Below are positions 17,724 through 26,584 of a stretch of 64,000 nt of DNA, in pieces; positions within the stretch are counted from its first letter, which is position 1, and every line of letters starts with the position of its first letter. Both the position numbers and the translations under genes were made by a program. The stretch spans positions 78,579 through 142,578 of the forward strand of contig JBFXDD010000009.1 in NCBI GenBank assembly GCA_050181465.1, read 5' to 3'. This DNA comes from JACRLW01 sp050181465 (GTDB lineage Bacteria; Planctomycetota; UBA1135; UBA2386). The notes beneath the pieces are model-generated. The model searched no databases, was not told where the DNA came from, and saw only the letters and a program-made list of their open reading frames with translations.

Positions 17724-17851
17724 AGGGCCGACGAGTGAGCAGTCGATCGGCCGCATCTGCGAACGGGGAGTTCGGCACGGCGGACTCAGCAGCCGACAGC
17801 GAGTGCGCAAAGCCGACCCCTCCGCCGAGCGCACGGGAAACGAAGCACCGC

Positions 17852-17887
17852 AAACGAAGACGGGACGACGCTTGCGCGCCGTCCCGT
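17852..17887 (-). terminator. Rho-independent terminator of tRNA-Ala
   Basis: On the minus strand, 19 bases after the tRNA 3' end, ACGGGACGGCGC pairs with GCGTCGTCCCGT (12 pairs, one G-U) around a GCAA tetraloop. It is followed by CTTCGTTT. A short T-rich tail supports intrinsic termination. Confidence 0.7.
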
Positions 17888-17905
17888 TTCAAGGCCCGGT
17901 GGGGT

Positions 17906-17978
17906 TGGAGGCGAGGGGAGTCGAACCCCTGACCTCAGCATTGCGAACGCTGCGCTCTACCAACTGAGCTACGCCCCC
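17906..17978 (-). tRNA. tRNA-Ala(CGC)
   Basis: The minus strand folds into a 73-base cloverleaf: acceptor GGGGGCG/CGCCTCC with discriminator A, D-arm GCTC-AGTTGGTA-GAGC, anticodon stem CAGCG/TGCTG with loop TTCGCAA (anticodon CGC), and T-arm AGGGG-TTCGACT-CCCCT. CCA is not encoded. Confidence 0.95.
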
Positions 17979-18000
17979 GCAGCCGGGCGGGCGCGGGATG

Positions 18001-18555
18001 CTAGCGAGCGCCCGCGGGAATGGAAGTGTTCGCCGGCGAATTCGCGGCTGGACCGGGTCGGACCGCCTCCGCGGTGCCCTGCGGCGAGGCCCCGGACGGC
18101 GCCGTGAGATCCGTCGCGTCGATCGCCCCGACGCGCTGGGTTCGCAGGTGCTCAAGGTACCGATTGAACTCCTCCGCGATCTCACCGAGGTAGTCGCCCT
18201 CGCGAAGCTTCACCTGGAAGTCCATGTCACCGGCTCGCAGGCGTTCCAGCGACTTGCAGATGCGGTAGGCAGGTCCCGCGACGTGGTGCGAGAATCGCAG
18301 GCCACGGTAGGCGATCACGAAGCAGCCGATCAGGCAGAATCCCAGCACGGATACGAGAAGTGGCGTGAGGCTCGGGAGGGCGACATCGGCTGCCAGCGCC
18401 TCCATGACGAGGTTGCGGCAGAACCACGCGACGACCATCGAGGTGACGGCCAGCGCGGCACTCGGCACCAGGACCACCGCGGCGATGATTCGCTGCTGCG
18501 CCGGTCGATTGACGATCAGGATCCGGCGACGTTCGCGCACTCTCGGCTGTTCCAT
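18001..18555 (-). CDS. Membrane protein with two helices and a HAMP domain
   Basis: The 184-residue product starts MEQPRVRERRRILIVN. It has two membrane helices (about 19-41 and 62-84) separated by a short outer loop. A HAMP-like linker follows (RFSHHVAGPAYRICKSLERL ... FQVKLREGDYLGEIAEEFNRYLEHLR). There is no kinase, cyclase or chemoreceptor output domain; the tail is Pro/Ala-rich and disordered-looking. It may relay signals to a separate partner. It is divergent from the MinD-like gene, and the 189 bases between them should hold both promoters. A longer in-frame extension to 18711 looks non-coding. Confidence 0.65.
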   Translation of the reverse strand: MEQPRVRERRRILIVNRPAQQRIIAAVVLVPSAALAVTSMVVAWFCRNLVMEALAADVALPSLTPLLVSVLGFCLIGCFVIAYRGLRFSHHVAGPAYRICKSLERLRAGDMDFQVKLREGDYLGEIAEEFNRYLEHLRTQRVGAIDATDLTAPSGASPQGTAEAVRPGPAANSPANTSIPAGAR

Positions 18556-18744
18556 GCTCTTGGTCCCTCGACCGCGATCGGGCCGAACCCTCATTCCATC
18601 GGCAGCATCCGCCCGCAGGGTTGACCGTCCGCCCCTTCGACCGACGTCCCGGTAGCGCGGACCTTCGCGGGGCTCGCGCAAGTTCTGCCCCGACATCTGC
18701 CGAAGAGACATTCCGTAGCGTCAGGACCCCGCGAGTTCCGGAAC

Positions 18745-19695
18745 ATGGAGCGAATCACCACTACGGAGGCTGCAGCACGGCTCGGCCTGGATGAACAACG
18801 AATCGTTCAGGTGCTGGACCGGCATCGGGAGATGATCCCCGGCTTGGAGCGAGACCGAACCGATCGCCTCCCGGTCGAGGCACTCGAGCTGGTGGCGAAA
18901 CTCGCCCAGGCAAGCGACAAGCAGTCCGGCAATGCGAAGAAGCTCGGGACGGTCATCGCCGTGACCTCGGGCAAAGGCGGCGTCGGCAAGACTTCGGTGA
19001 GCGTGAACGTCGCGACTGAACTCGCGGCGCGCGGTTACCGCACAGTGCTCGTCGACGTGGATCTGGGCTTGGCAAACGCGCACATCCTCGCCGGTCGAAG
19101 CCCGGGCAAGACCCTGTTCGACTGGCTCGCGGGTCGCGCCGAGTTCGCCGAGATCGTCATCGACGGCCCCGCCGGAACCAAACTCATCTCGGGCGGCAGT
19201 GGCATCAAGGAACTCGCCGATCTCGATGATCGAGGTCGCAAGCGCCTCCTCGATGCGATCAACGCGCTACGTCCGCATTGCGACGTCGTGCTGTTGGACA
19301 CCGGGGCCGGCATCGGCAGCGGAGTCACCGACTTCGTCGGCATCGCTGATCACACGATCCTCGTCACGACCAGCAACTTCGCGGCAATCGCCGATGCTTA
19401 CGGCATCGTCAAGGTTCTGCTGCAAGCCGGCTACAACAAGCCGCTGCACATGGTCGTCAATCGCGTGCGCTCGCCAGAGGAGGCGGAGCAGGTCTTCAAG
19501 AAGCTGCAGGGCTGCACGCAACGTTTTCTGAACAACGAGCTCAACTGGCTCGGATTGCTGCCGGAAGATCACTCGGTGGAAGGAGCCGTCCTGCAGAGGA
19601 CTCCCTTCTGCGAGGCGTATCCGACCAGCGTCGTGACGAAGTACCTCAAGAAGGTCGTCGCTGCACTGGAACGGTATCTGCCGAAGCGATCGTGA
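18745..19695 (+). CDS. MinD/FlhG-like ParA-family ATPase with N-terminal MerR-like HTH
   Basis: A 316-residue protein. The first 50 residues (ITTTEAAARLGLDEQRIVQV) look like a MerR-type helix-turn-helix. A deviant Walker A follows at about 72 (VTSGKGGVGKTSVSVN), with VDVDLGLANAHIL, Walker B VLLDTGAGIG, and NRVRSPEEA. This matches FlhG/MinD2-type ATPases, which set the number or position of flagella or other polar structures. The C-terminal membrane-targeting helix is not obvious. There are no flagellar genes in the window; the neighbours are a HAMP protein (divergent) and HU. Confidence 0.75.
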   Translation: MERITTTEAAARLGLDEQRIVQVLDRHREMIPGLERDRTDRLPVEALELVAKLAQASDKQSGNAKKLGTVIAVTSGKGGVGKTSVSVNVATELAARGYRTVLVDVDLGLANAHILAGRSPGKTLFDWLAGRAEFAEIVIDGPAGTKLISGGSGIKELADLDDRGRKRLLDAINALRPHCDVVLLDTGAGIGSGVTDFVGIADHTILVTTSNFAAIADAYGIVKVLLQAGYNKPLHMVVNRVRSPEEAEQVFKKLQGCTQRFLNNELNWLGLLPEDHSVEGAVLQRTPFCEAYPTSVVTKYLKKVVAALERYLPKRS

Positions 19696-19770
19696 TCGCC
19701 TCGGTCTGCAGCGCTCGCAGCAGGGACCTCTCGGTTCGGCTGTGCAGCGAAGCAGAACCAGAGGAAGATG

Positions 19771-20214
19771 ATGACTCGTTTCACGGATTACGACTCGAAC
19801 AGCGCTCACGACGATCGCAGCTACGACGACGCGCACCTCGACAGTCATGACGACGGCGAGGGCTTCGGCCGACAGGCCAACAAGGGCATCCTCGCGGAGC
19901 GCGTCGCCGAAGAGATGAACGTCCCCCGCCGCACCGCCGCCCGCGTCCTCGACGCGGTGTTGGATTCCGTGCGAGACCTGTTGCGTACGCGCGGCAAGGT
20001 CGCGGTGAAGGGCTTCGGCACCTTCGAGCGCAAGGTCCGCAAGGGCCGCGCATACAAGCATCCGCTGACCGGCAAGAGCATCGATGTCGCCGACAAGGAG
20101 ACCATCCTGTTCAAGCCCAGCGACCAACTGATCCTCGACAGCCGGGCGGATGCGACGCCGCCCCAGCGCAAGAAGGCCGTCGGCCGGACCGAGGACATCC
20201 TGTTCAAGGGCTGA
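19771..20214 (+). CDS. HU/IHF-family DNA-binding protein with acidic N-terminal extension
   Basis: A 147-residue protein whose residues about 38-130 are a complete HU/IHF fold (ILAERVAEEMNVPRRTAARV; VKGFGTFERKVRKGRAYKHP; TGKSIDVADKETILFKPS). Before it lies an unusual tail rich in Asp, Ser and His (DYDSNSAHDDRSYDDAHLDS). A short Lys-rich tail follows. The acidic arm might compete with DNA for the basic arms. A GAGG site 6 bases upstream favours ATG 19771; ATG 19768 is also in frame. Usual HU length is about 90, so both tails are additions. Confidence 0.8.
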   Translation: MTRFTDYDSNSAHDDRSYDDAHLDSHDDGEGFGRQANKGILAERVAEEMNVPRRTAARVLDAVLDSVRDLLRTRGKVAVKGFGTFERKVRKGRAYKHPLTGKSIDVADKETILFKPSDQLILDSRADATPPQRKKAVGRTEDILFKG

Positions 20215-20281
20215 TCCGACCGGAGCGGACCGAGGCACTTCGCTTCGCGATCGCAGCCCGTAGTCGGGTTATTCTCGAATC

Positions 20282-21118
20282 GTGCCCAAGGACCAGAAGC
20301 TCCGCCGCGTCCGCAGCGCGTGCATCCAGTTCGATGTGAAGCGCGGCGACGTCGAGCAGAACCTCGATGTGGTGGAACGCCATCTGCGTACCGCCGCAGA
20401 AGATGGCGTCGGGCTCGCGGTCCTGCCGGAGATGTGGACGACTTCGTTCATGCCGGAGCGGGATGACAAGGCGCTGCGCGCTTCGACTCGCGCGGAGATC
20501 AAGATCCTCGAGCTGTCGTCGGAGCTCGACATGATGATCGTCGGTTCGGCGCCGCACGTCGATGCTGGCCAGATCTTCAACCGCGCGCAGATCGTGGATC
20601 GCGGCCGCGTGGTCGGCGAATACCGAAAGATCCACCTGTTCTCACCGATCCGCGAACATCGGCAACACACGGCGGGGAGCGAACCGCTCATCGCCGACAC
20701 GCGCTTCGGACGGATCGCGGTCGCGATCTGCTACGACATCCGCTTCCCCGAACTCACGCGCTACTTCTTCCATCGCCAAGCGGACCTGCTCCTGGTTCCT
20801 GCGCAGTGGCCGGAAGCGCGATCCGACCACTGGCGTTGTCTGGTGCGGGCACGCGGAATCGAGAACGAACTCTACGTGATCGGCTGCAATCGGATCGGGG
20901 TCGAACAGTCGACCCGCAACGACGACCAACTGGTCTTCGTCGGCGACAGCCGCGTCGTCGATCCCATGGGCAATGTGATCGCTTCGGGATCGGGCGAGGA
21001 CGGCCCCGTGACCGCCGACCTCGAGCTGCGCCGTGTTCGCTTGATGCGGCGCATCTTGCCGATCGCGAAGGATCGGCGACCCGAGGTCTACTTGCGCATC
21101 TGGAAGAACGCGTGGTGA
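20282..21118 (+). CDS. Carbon-nitrogen hydrolase (nitrilase superfamily, omega-amidase-like)
   Basis: A 278-residue enzyme with the Glu-Lys-Cys triad in order: Glu in LAVLPEMWTTSF, Lys in GEYRKIHLFSPIREH, and Cys in IAVAICYDIRFPELTRYF. Length and motifs fit the Nit2/omega-amidase/YafV group, which hydrolyses small omega-amides such as 2-oxoglutaramate or damaged metabolites. The start is GTG 20282 (VPKDQKLRRVRSACIQFD). It is convergent with the sigma factor gene (19-base gap). Confidence 0.85.
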   Translation: MPKDQKLRRVRSACIQFDVKRGDVEQNLDVVERHLRTAAEDGVGLAVLPEMWTTSFMPERDDKALRASTRAEIKILELSSELDMMIVGSAPHVDAGQIFNRAQIVDRGRVVGEYRKIHLFSPIREHRQHTAGSEPLIADTRFGRIAVAICYDIRFPELTRYFFHRQADLLLVPAQWPEARSDHWRCLVRARGIENELYVIGCNRIGVEQSTRNDDQLVFVGDSRVVDPMGNVIASGSGEDGPVTADLELRRVRLMRRILPIAKDRRPEVYLRIWKNAW

Positions 21119-21137
21119 ACTCGACCCGGCGTTGGCT

Positions 21138-22313
21138 TCACGCGAACAGACGGAGCCGATCCATGGCATCGGGTCCCTGCAGGCGCTCGATGGCCGCCTT
21201 CTGAAGCTGACGGATGCGTTCCGCAGTCACTCCGAGATCCGCCGCGATCTCCGCAAGCGTCTCGGGCTCACCACCGGACAGACCGAAGCGGCGCTCCAGA
21301 ATGAGGCGCTCACGATCCGGCAGGCGACCGAGCAATGCTCTCAGCTCTTCGCCGAGGTCACCCTCGCGAATGGTGTCGTAGATCGGTTCGAGCGCTTCGT
21401 CGGCGATCGATGCCGCGAGCGAACTACCTTCTTCGTCGCCGAGCTGAGCATCGATGCTCACCGCATAGCGTCGCACGTTCAGGATCTCTTCGACTCGCTC
21501 GACGGGGATCCCGAGTTCCTTCGCAACCTCGGCGTTGGTCGGCACACTGCCGCCCTCCGTGATCGCGCGCTCCTGAGCGCGGCGGATCTTCCGAAACGCC
21601 TTCTGCACCCAGATCGGGATGCGGACCGTGCGCGAAGCGTTGTAGAGAGTCTTCAGGATCGCCTGTTGGATCCAATAGACGGCGTAGGTCTTGAAGCGCA
21701 CCTCGCGCTTCCAGTCGAAGCCGTCGATCGCTTGGAACAACGACGCTGCGCCCTCCTGGATCAGGTCGAACTCATCGACGCCGAGATCGCGGTAACGCCG
21801 CACCGGCGCGAAGATCAGGTAGAGCGCACCTTCCACGTAGGCATTGCGCAAGGCAGCCAGCTCTTCGATCGTGCGCTCCAGGTGGGCGAGATCTGCCGCG
21901 CTCGCCTTCTTGGGCGCGGGCGGCAGAGCGTGGATCGGCCGAAGCTGGAGTTCCTCGAGTGAGTCCTTGGCGTAACCCACCCGCGACAGGGCATGGCGGA
22001 CGCGCGCCTTTTGGAAGTCGTATCGGCGCGCCATGCGGAACTCGTCCGCGCGGTCCATCTTCTGGAGCGACTTGACCTGGTGCTCGAAGAGGTTGACCCA
22101 GCTACCCGCGGCCGTCTGGAAACCGGCGAGGATCGGTGACGGCGGAATCTCGATGGCGACCCCGCGGCGATGAAGATCGCGCACGACCTGATTCACTCGT
22201 TTCTCCCACTGTGCCACCGGGACGTCCAGGCGGTTGTCGAGTTCGACCAGAGTCACCACCACAGGGGCGGCGGACGCGCGGCGGCGAGACTTCGAGAAGG
22301 GGAGTGGGGCCAT
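21138..22313 (-). CDS. RNA polymerase sigma-70 family factor (group 2/3 type)
   Basis: A 391-residue sigma factor. Region 2 includes EFDLIQEGAASLFQAIDGFD and FKTYAVYWIQQAILK (promoter -10 recognition). Region 3 is near the middle (RTVRIPIWVQKAFRKIRRAQ). Region 4 ends the protein (LAEIAADLGVTAERIRQLQKAA), the -35 binding helix-turn-helix. Region 1.1 is missing; instead the N-terminus has about 150 residues without the usual 1.2 signature. It is longer than an ECF sigma and resembles alternative RpoD-like sigmas abundant in Planctomycetota. The 268 bases upstream hold no gene and should contain its promoter. Confidence 0.85.
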   Translation of the reverse strand: MAPLPFSKSRRRASAAPVVVTLVELDNRLDVPVAQWEKRVNQVVRDLHRRGVAIEIPPSPILAGFQTAAGSWVNLFEHQVKSLQKMDRADEFRMARRYDFQKARVRHALSRVGYAKDSLEELQLRPIHALPPAPKKASAADLAHLERTIEELAALRNAYVEGALYLIFAPVRRYRDLGVDEFDLIQEGAASLFQAIDGFDWKREVRFKTYAVYWIQQAILKTLYNASRTVRIPIWVQKAFRKIRRAQERAITEGGSVPTNAEVAKELGIPVERVEEILNVRRYAVSIDAQLGDEEGSSLAASIADEALEPIYDTIREGDLGEELRALLGRLPDRERLILERRFGLSGGEPETLAEIAADLGVTAERIRQLQKAAIERLQGPDAMDRLRLFA

Positions 22314-22581
22314 CGTTTCGGTTCCTGACGGACTCCTGCGGGTTCGGGCCGGCCCTCGGGCCGGATGCCGAGGCAGCCGGAATCCAAAGGCATAGATACG
22401 CTCGTTGCCGGCGCGGGGTCCAAAATAGCACTGTTACGGTGCTCTTTCCGCGGAACTCCGGGGTTTTCCTCGCCCGGGGATACCGGATCCGGACGGAACA
22501 GAGTCCGACCGGAGCGGGAGCCAGAGGAAACAAGCCCGCCAGAAACCGCCGCAGACTTGGCGGAGCGCCGCCCCGCGGGGT

Positions 22582-23729
22582 TCAGCCCCGCTTGAGGGCG
22601 GCGAAGGCCAGGACCCCCAAGACCACCGCGCCGGCGATGGCCAGGGTCCAGACGAAGCCGCCGTCCTCGCCGCTGGGCGGTGCGGACGGGCCGTCATCGG
22701 GCCCTGCCTCCGCGTTGGACCGAGTCGGTGCGGGTTCCAGGCTCGCGCCCGTCGTCGCTCGGCCCGGCTCGTCGATCTCGTCGCCGCGACCGGCGATTGC
22801 GGTACCCGCTCCGCTGGCGCCCGCCGCATCTCCCGCGGTAGCCCCGGCCGTCCCGGATCCCGTTCGTGGGACGGGCGTGGCCATCGGCGGACCGACGACA
22901 ACCTCACCGCGCGGCGACATCCTGAATCGACCGATCAACTCGCCGCTGTCGGGATCGCTCACCGACGCCTCGACATGGACGATGACTTGGTACTTCCCGA
23001 AGGCCGTCCCCGGGGCGACCGCGACGGGCATCGCGGCGAGCGCGTAGGTCTCCCAGGCCGGCTGGCCGCGGAACCCCGGCGACTGGCTGGCAATCGTCGG
23101 CGGCGACACCTCGGCAGGACCGAAGCGGAGCGGACCCTGCTCGGGGACGATCGTGACCCGCAGATCTCCCGTTCCAGCGATCACCGCTCCCTCGCGTAGC
23201 CCGAGCGAGACCTTCAGGCTGCCGCCCGCGCCCGGAGCGATCCGGCCCGGCTCGACGGAGACGATCGCCTGCACGAAGCGCTCGAGCCCGGAACNNNNNN
23301 NNNNNNNNNNNNNNNNNNNNNNNNNNNNNNNNNNNNNNNNNNNNNNNNNNNNNNNNNNNNNNNNNNNNNNNNNNNNNNNNNNNNNNNNNNNNNNCCCGTT
23401 CCAGCGATCACCGCTCCCTCGCGTAGCCCGAGCGAGACCTTCAGGCTGCCGCCCGCGCCCGGAGCGATCCGGCCCGGCTCGACGGAGACGATCGCCTGCA
23501 CGAAGCGCTCGAGCCCGGAACCGACGGGCGGCGGCCCGCCGGCCTCCTTCATGGCCTCCCGCTTCTCCTTGTTCTCCTCGGTGATCACGCCGCCGTCCTC
23601 TTGGATGATCGCCCGTCCTTCTGCCTTGGCGGCATCGCCGTCGCCGTCGCCGTCCTGCGCCGCGAGCACCGGAGCGGTCGCCCAGGTCGCTAGGGCAGTC
23701 ACGAGAAACAAGAGGCGGGGCAGGTGCAT
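22582..23729 (-). CDS. Exported membrane-anchored protein, interrupted by scaffold gap
   Basis: Start ATG 23729: signal peptide MHLPRLLFLVTALATWA...VLAAQ, an acidic/Lys-rich stretch, then an immunoglobulin-like domain with VSVEPGRIAPGAGGSLKVSL and YQVIVHVEASV. A long Ser/Pro/Ala/Gly-rich linker follows, then a C-terminal membrane helix (FVWTLAIAGAVVLGVLAFA) and KRG. The middle contains 100 N flanked by the same 127 bases. Merging the two flanks removes 227 positions and gives an uninterrupted 306-residue frame (921 bases). So this is one intact gene and the gap is artificial. The domain around residue 80 recalls DsbD-alpha-like modules. Function unknown. Confidence 0.7.
23168..23521. other. 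Assembly artefact: 127-base duplication flanking the N gap
   Basis: Bases 23168-23294 and 23395-23521 are identical, and both encode the same part of the exported protein. Two contig ends overlapping by 127 bases were joined with a gap instead of merged. Collapsing them restores the reading frame. Confidence 0.9.
23295..23394. other. Scaffold gap (100 N)
   Basis: Exactly 100 N, the usual placeholder for an unknown gap size. Confidence 0.99.
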
Positions 23730-23838
23730 GGTCAGATTCCGATCAGCCCTCGAAGCGACGGCTGTTCCGACATATTACAGCCGGCCCGCGGGCTCGGCCT
23801 TCGACGAACCGACCCCGTCACCCTTCCCGTCCCCGACG

Positions 23839-24879
23839 ATGCCATCCCCCAGCAGTCTCGAAACGCTCCAATCCGCACTCGCCCGCATCCCCGACCCGGA
23901 TCGGGGCGGCAACATCCTTCAGAGCGGTGCGGTTCGGGAACTGAGGATAGAGAACGGGACCGCGCGCTTTCTCCTGACCCTCGTCCAGGCGAAGGGACCT
24001 GCAGCTGCCGCGACGCTCGCTGCCGCAGAACGCGCCGCGATGGCGGTCGAAGGAGTTTCTGCCGTCGACGCCAAGATCGTGCAGGCGGCGCCGCAGGCGG
24101 CGGGCCTGCCGCCCAAGCGGCCGATTCCAGGCACCAAACGCGTGATCGCGGTTTCCTCCGGCAAGGGCGGCGTCGGCAAGTCGACCGTCTGCGTGAATCT
24201 CGCGGCCGCGATGAAGCTCGGCGGCGCCCACGTGGGGATTCTCGATGGCGACATCTACGGCCCGAACATTCCGCTCATGCTGGGTGTCAGCGGCAAGCCC
24301 GAGGGCAGCGCGGACAAGCTGTTCCCCTTCGTGGCTCACGGCATGCAGATGATGAGCATGGGCCTCCTGGTGCCGGAGGATCAGCCGATGATCTGGCGCG
24401 GGCCGATGCTCAACAAGGCGGTGCAACAGTTCATGTTCCAGGTCGACTGGCATGACCTCGACTGGCTGTTCGTCGATCTGCCGCCGGGCACCGGCGACGT
24501 GCAACTCACGCTCACGCAGAACACCGAGATCGACGGCGCGGTCATCGTCACAACTCCGCAGGACGTCGCCGTGCTCGACGTGAAGAAGGCGATCCGGATG
24601 TTCGAGAAGATCGACGTACCGGTCTTGGGCGTGGTCGAGAACATGTCTTGGTTCCAACCGCCCGGGCATGCCGAACGCTATGCGTTGTTCGGCAGCGGCG
24701 GCGGCGAGCGCGTCGCCAGAGAATTCGGTGTCCCACTCCTCGGCCAGATTCCCATCGGAATGGGCGTGCGTGAGGGTGGCGATCGCGGCGCTCCGATCAC
24801 CCTGACCGAACCGGACGGCGAGATCAGCCGAGCCTTCCGCGACGCCGCGGAACGGCTGAAGCAGCGGCTGTCCAAGTAG
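23839..24879 (+). CDS. mrp: Mrp/ApbC-family iron-sulfur cluster carrier ATPase
   Basis: A 346-residue protein. Residues 1-85 are a DUF59/MIP18-like domain (QSALARIPDPDRGGNILQSG), which lacks the Cys of some homologues. The P-loop ATPase then starts at about 105: VIAVSSGKGGVGKSTVCVN, GILDGDIYGPNIPLMLG, and VDLPPGTGDVQLTLTQN. VVENMSWF corresponds to the VENMSxF-C region, but the usual CxxC that binds the bridging cluster is not seen after MSWF (it continues QPPGHAERY). It likely carries Fe-S clusters or acts as a related scaffold. ATG 23839 is chosen at the domain start; the frame is open far upstream but is not protein-like there. Confidence 0.85.
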   Translation: MPSPSSLETLQSALARIPDPDRGGNILQSGAVRELRIENGTARFLLTLVQAKGPAAAATLAAAERAAMAVEGVSAVDAKIVQAAPQAAGLPPKRPIPGTKRVIAVSSGKGGVGKSTVCVNLAAAMKLGGAHVGILDGDIYGPNIPLMLGVSGKPEGSADKLFPFVAHGMQMMSMGLLVPEDQPMIWRGPMLNKAVQQFMFQVDWHDLDWLFVDLPPGTGDVQLTLTQNTEIDGAVIVTTPQDVAVLDVKKAIRMFEKIDVPVLGVVENMSWFQPPGHAERYALFGSGGGERVAREFGVPLLGQIPIGMGVREGGDRGAPITLTEPDGEISRAFRDAAERLKQRLSK

Positions 24880-24904
24880 CCTGCACCCAAGATTCCAAGC
24901 TCCC

Positions 24905-25144
24905 ATGAACCACGATGCCCGCACGTCCGGCGACGTCTCCCCGACCGCCGCGCTCACTCTGGACTCGACGATGGCCGAGGTGCTCGCCGCGGACGAGTCC
25001 CTTCGCATGGTGCTCATGCGCTTTCACATCGGCGGCTGCTCGATGTGCGGCTTCGAGCCGAACGACAGCGTCCGCAAGGTCGCCGAGGACAATGGCGTGC
25101 CGCCTACGGAACTTCTCCACGCGCTGCGTCGAATCCAGGCTTGA
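24905..25144 (+). CDS. DUF1858-type redox disulfide protein
   Basis: A 79-residue protein of the DUF1858 / hybrid-cluster-protein-associated redox domain type. It starts with TLDSTMAEVLAADESLRMVL, followed by FHIGGCSMCGFEPNDSV, a CxxC pair, and ends with VAEDNGVPPTELLHALRRI. It lies 25 bases after mrp and 102 bases before trxA, an arrangement that suggests iron-sulfur or thiol chemistry. The role within this family is not established. Confidence 0.7.
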   Translation: MNHDARTSGDVSPTAALTLDSTMAEVLAADESLRMVLMRFHIGGCSMCGFEPNDSVRKVAEDNGVPPTELLHALRRIQA

Positions 25145-25246
25145 TCGATCCGCCTGCGGATCGAGAATTCCCGCCCCACGGCCGTCGAGGCTCGCGGCGT
25201 CCAGTTCCGACCACCAACCCCAAACTCCGAACCTGCCCAAGCAACC

Positions 25247-25576
25247 ATGTCCAAGCTCAAGAATTTGTCCGACGCCGAGTTCGACAACACCCTCGCCGCG
25301 GCCACCAACCCCGTCCTCGTCGACTTCTCGGCGACTTGGTGTGGTCCCTGCAAAGCGCTGACCCCCACCATCGAAGCCATCGCCAACGAGTACGCGGGCA
25401 AGATGGACGTCTACAAGGTCGACATCGATGAAGCCGAGTCGGCGACCTCGCGATTCGGAATCGCGAGCGTTCCGACGGTGGTGTTCTTCCGCAACGGCAA
25501 GGAAGTCGATCGCTTCCTGGGCGCGCTCGATCCGCGGACGGTCAAGCAGCGTGTCGAGCGCGTGCTCGGCGCCTGA
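25247..25576 (+). CDS. trxA: Thioredoxin
   Basis: A 109-residue classical thioredoxin: VDFSATWCGPCKALTP active site (Cys 33 and Cys 36), VDIDEAESATSRFGIASVPT with the cis-Pro, and FFRNGKEVDRFLGA. No signal peptide, so it is cytoplasmic. Unlike the two envelope thioredoxin-fold proteins of this window it keeps Cys at both active positions. The last 35 bases overlap the 3' end of a convergent gene. Confidence 0.95.
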   Translation: MSKLKNLSDAEFDNTLAAATNPVLVDFSATWCGPCKALTPTIEAIANEYAGKMDVYKVDIDEAESATSRFGIASVPTVVFFRNGKEVDRFLGALDPRTVKQRVERVLGA

Positions 25577-25931
25577 GGCCGGCGACGCCAGCGAGTGTCA
25601 GAAGCGCGGCGCCCGTCCAACTCAGCACTCGCCGACGACGGCGCGCCGCCGAGTCGAACACCGTGAGCGGGGCCGACAACGCCCGCTCTTCCAATCGTGC
25701 GGCGAGACGCCAGGTCCCAGCCGTCCTTGGTCGGAACTCGAACAGGCCTTCGCGATCGGTCATGCCGAGCGCAGTCATCTCACCGTCGATGAGTCCGCCT
25801 TGAATCTCGATTCCGCCGACCCCTCGGCCGTCAGCGTCCTTGACGACCACCCGCACGATTTCGCCGTCGTGCACTCGGTCCGGCATCGGTTCGAGCCACT
25901 GACAGGTCAGTGCGAGCACGAGAGCGAGCAT
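25542..25931 (-). CDS. Small secreted or membrane-anchored protein with beta-sandwich-like domain
   Basis: A 129-residue product from ATG 25931: hydrophobic N-terminus MLALVLALTCQW, a beta-rich stretch with DGEIVRVVVKDADGRGV and EGLFEFRPRTAGTWRLAARL that resembles the carboxypeptidase-regulatory/DUF4198-like fold, then a C-terminal membrane helix (VLSWTGAALLTLAGVAGL) and an Arg-rich end. Its start codon overlaps the divergent lipB start in the palindrome CATG. Its 3' end overlaps trxA by 35 bases. Function unknown. Confidence 0.55.
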   Translation of the reverse strand: MLALVLALTCQWLEPMPDRVHDGEIVRVVVKDADGRGVGGIEIQGGLIDGEMTALGMTDREGLFEFRPRTAGTWRLAARLEERALSAPLTVFDSAARRRRRVLSWTGAALLTLAGVAGLRRRARARHAA

Positions 25932-26550
25932 GGCTCCGGACAGTAGCGGATCCCCCGTCATCCCGGTCGTCGATCTTGGCCGCGCGGACTACCGCCGAAC
26001 GCTCGAGGCGATGCGGACGCTGCGCGATCGCGTGCGCCGCGGCGAGAGTCCGGGCGAGGTCTGGCTCGTGGAGCACGAACGCGTTTGGACCGCCGGCCGC
26101 GCCACGCCGCCCGGCGAGATCACGCACGAGCATGTCCCCATCGAACGCGGCGGCAAACTCACTTGGCATGGACCGGGACAACTCGTCGTCTACCCCGTCG
26201 TGCGCCTTCCGCGACGTGACGTACTCGATTGGCTACGACGCCTCGAACTGTTCGGCTGTGCGATCTGCGGCAGTTTCGGACTGGAGGCGGTCCGCTCGAC
26301 GGACGGCACCGGCGTGTTCGTCGACGGCCGCAAGGTCGCCTCGATCGGTGTCGCCATTGCCGGCTGGGTGAGCATGCACGGAATCGCGATCAACGTCGCG
26401 ATCGACACCACCGACTTCTTCGCGATTCGCCCTTGCGGCCTGGATCCCACTGTGATGGTGGACCTGAGCACGCTGCTCGGTCGCGCGATCTCGATGGATG
26501 AGGCGCGAGATGCCGCACGTTCCGCAATCCCGAGCCTGCTCGCGCGCTGA
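25930..26550 (+). CDS. lipB: Octanoyl-ACP:protein octanoyltransferase
   Basis: A 206-residue LipB that moves octanoyl groups from acyl carrier protein to lipoyl domains, the first step of lipoate attachment. Family motifs: RGGKLTWHGPGQLVVYPV, GTGVFVDGRKVASIGVAI (catalytic Lys), SMHGIAINVAID, and IRPCGLDPT (catalytic Cys). Length is normal. No lipA is nearby. The ATG start shares CATG with the start of the divergent gene on the other strand, leaving no room for separate promoters unless they lie within coding sequence. Confidence 0.92.
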   Translation: MAPDSSGSPVIPVVDLGRADYRRTLEAMRTLRDRVRRGESPGEVWLVEHERVWTAGRATPPGEITHEHVPIERGGKLTWHGPGQLVVYPVVRLPRRDVLDWLRRLELFGCAICGSFGLEAVRSTDGTGVFVDGRKVASIGVAIAGWVSMHGIAINVAIDTTDFFAIRPCGLDPTVMVDLSTLLGRAISMDEARDAARSAIPSLLAR

Positions 26551-26584
26551 AACGGACCTCCCGCCTGCTACCATCCGATCCCTC

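Noticed and set aside
23168..23521. Tandem duplication within the exported protein gene
   Set aside because: The copies are identical and separated by exactly 100 N; merging restores the frame, so it is an assembly artefact.
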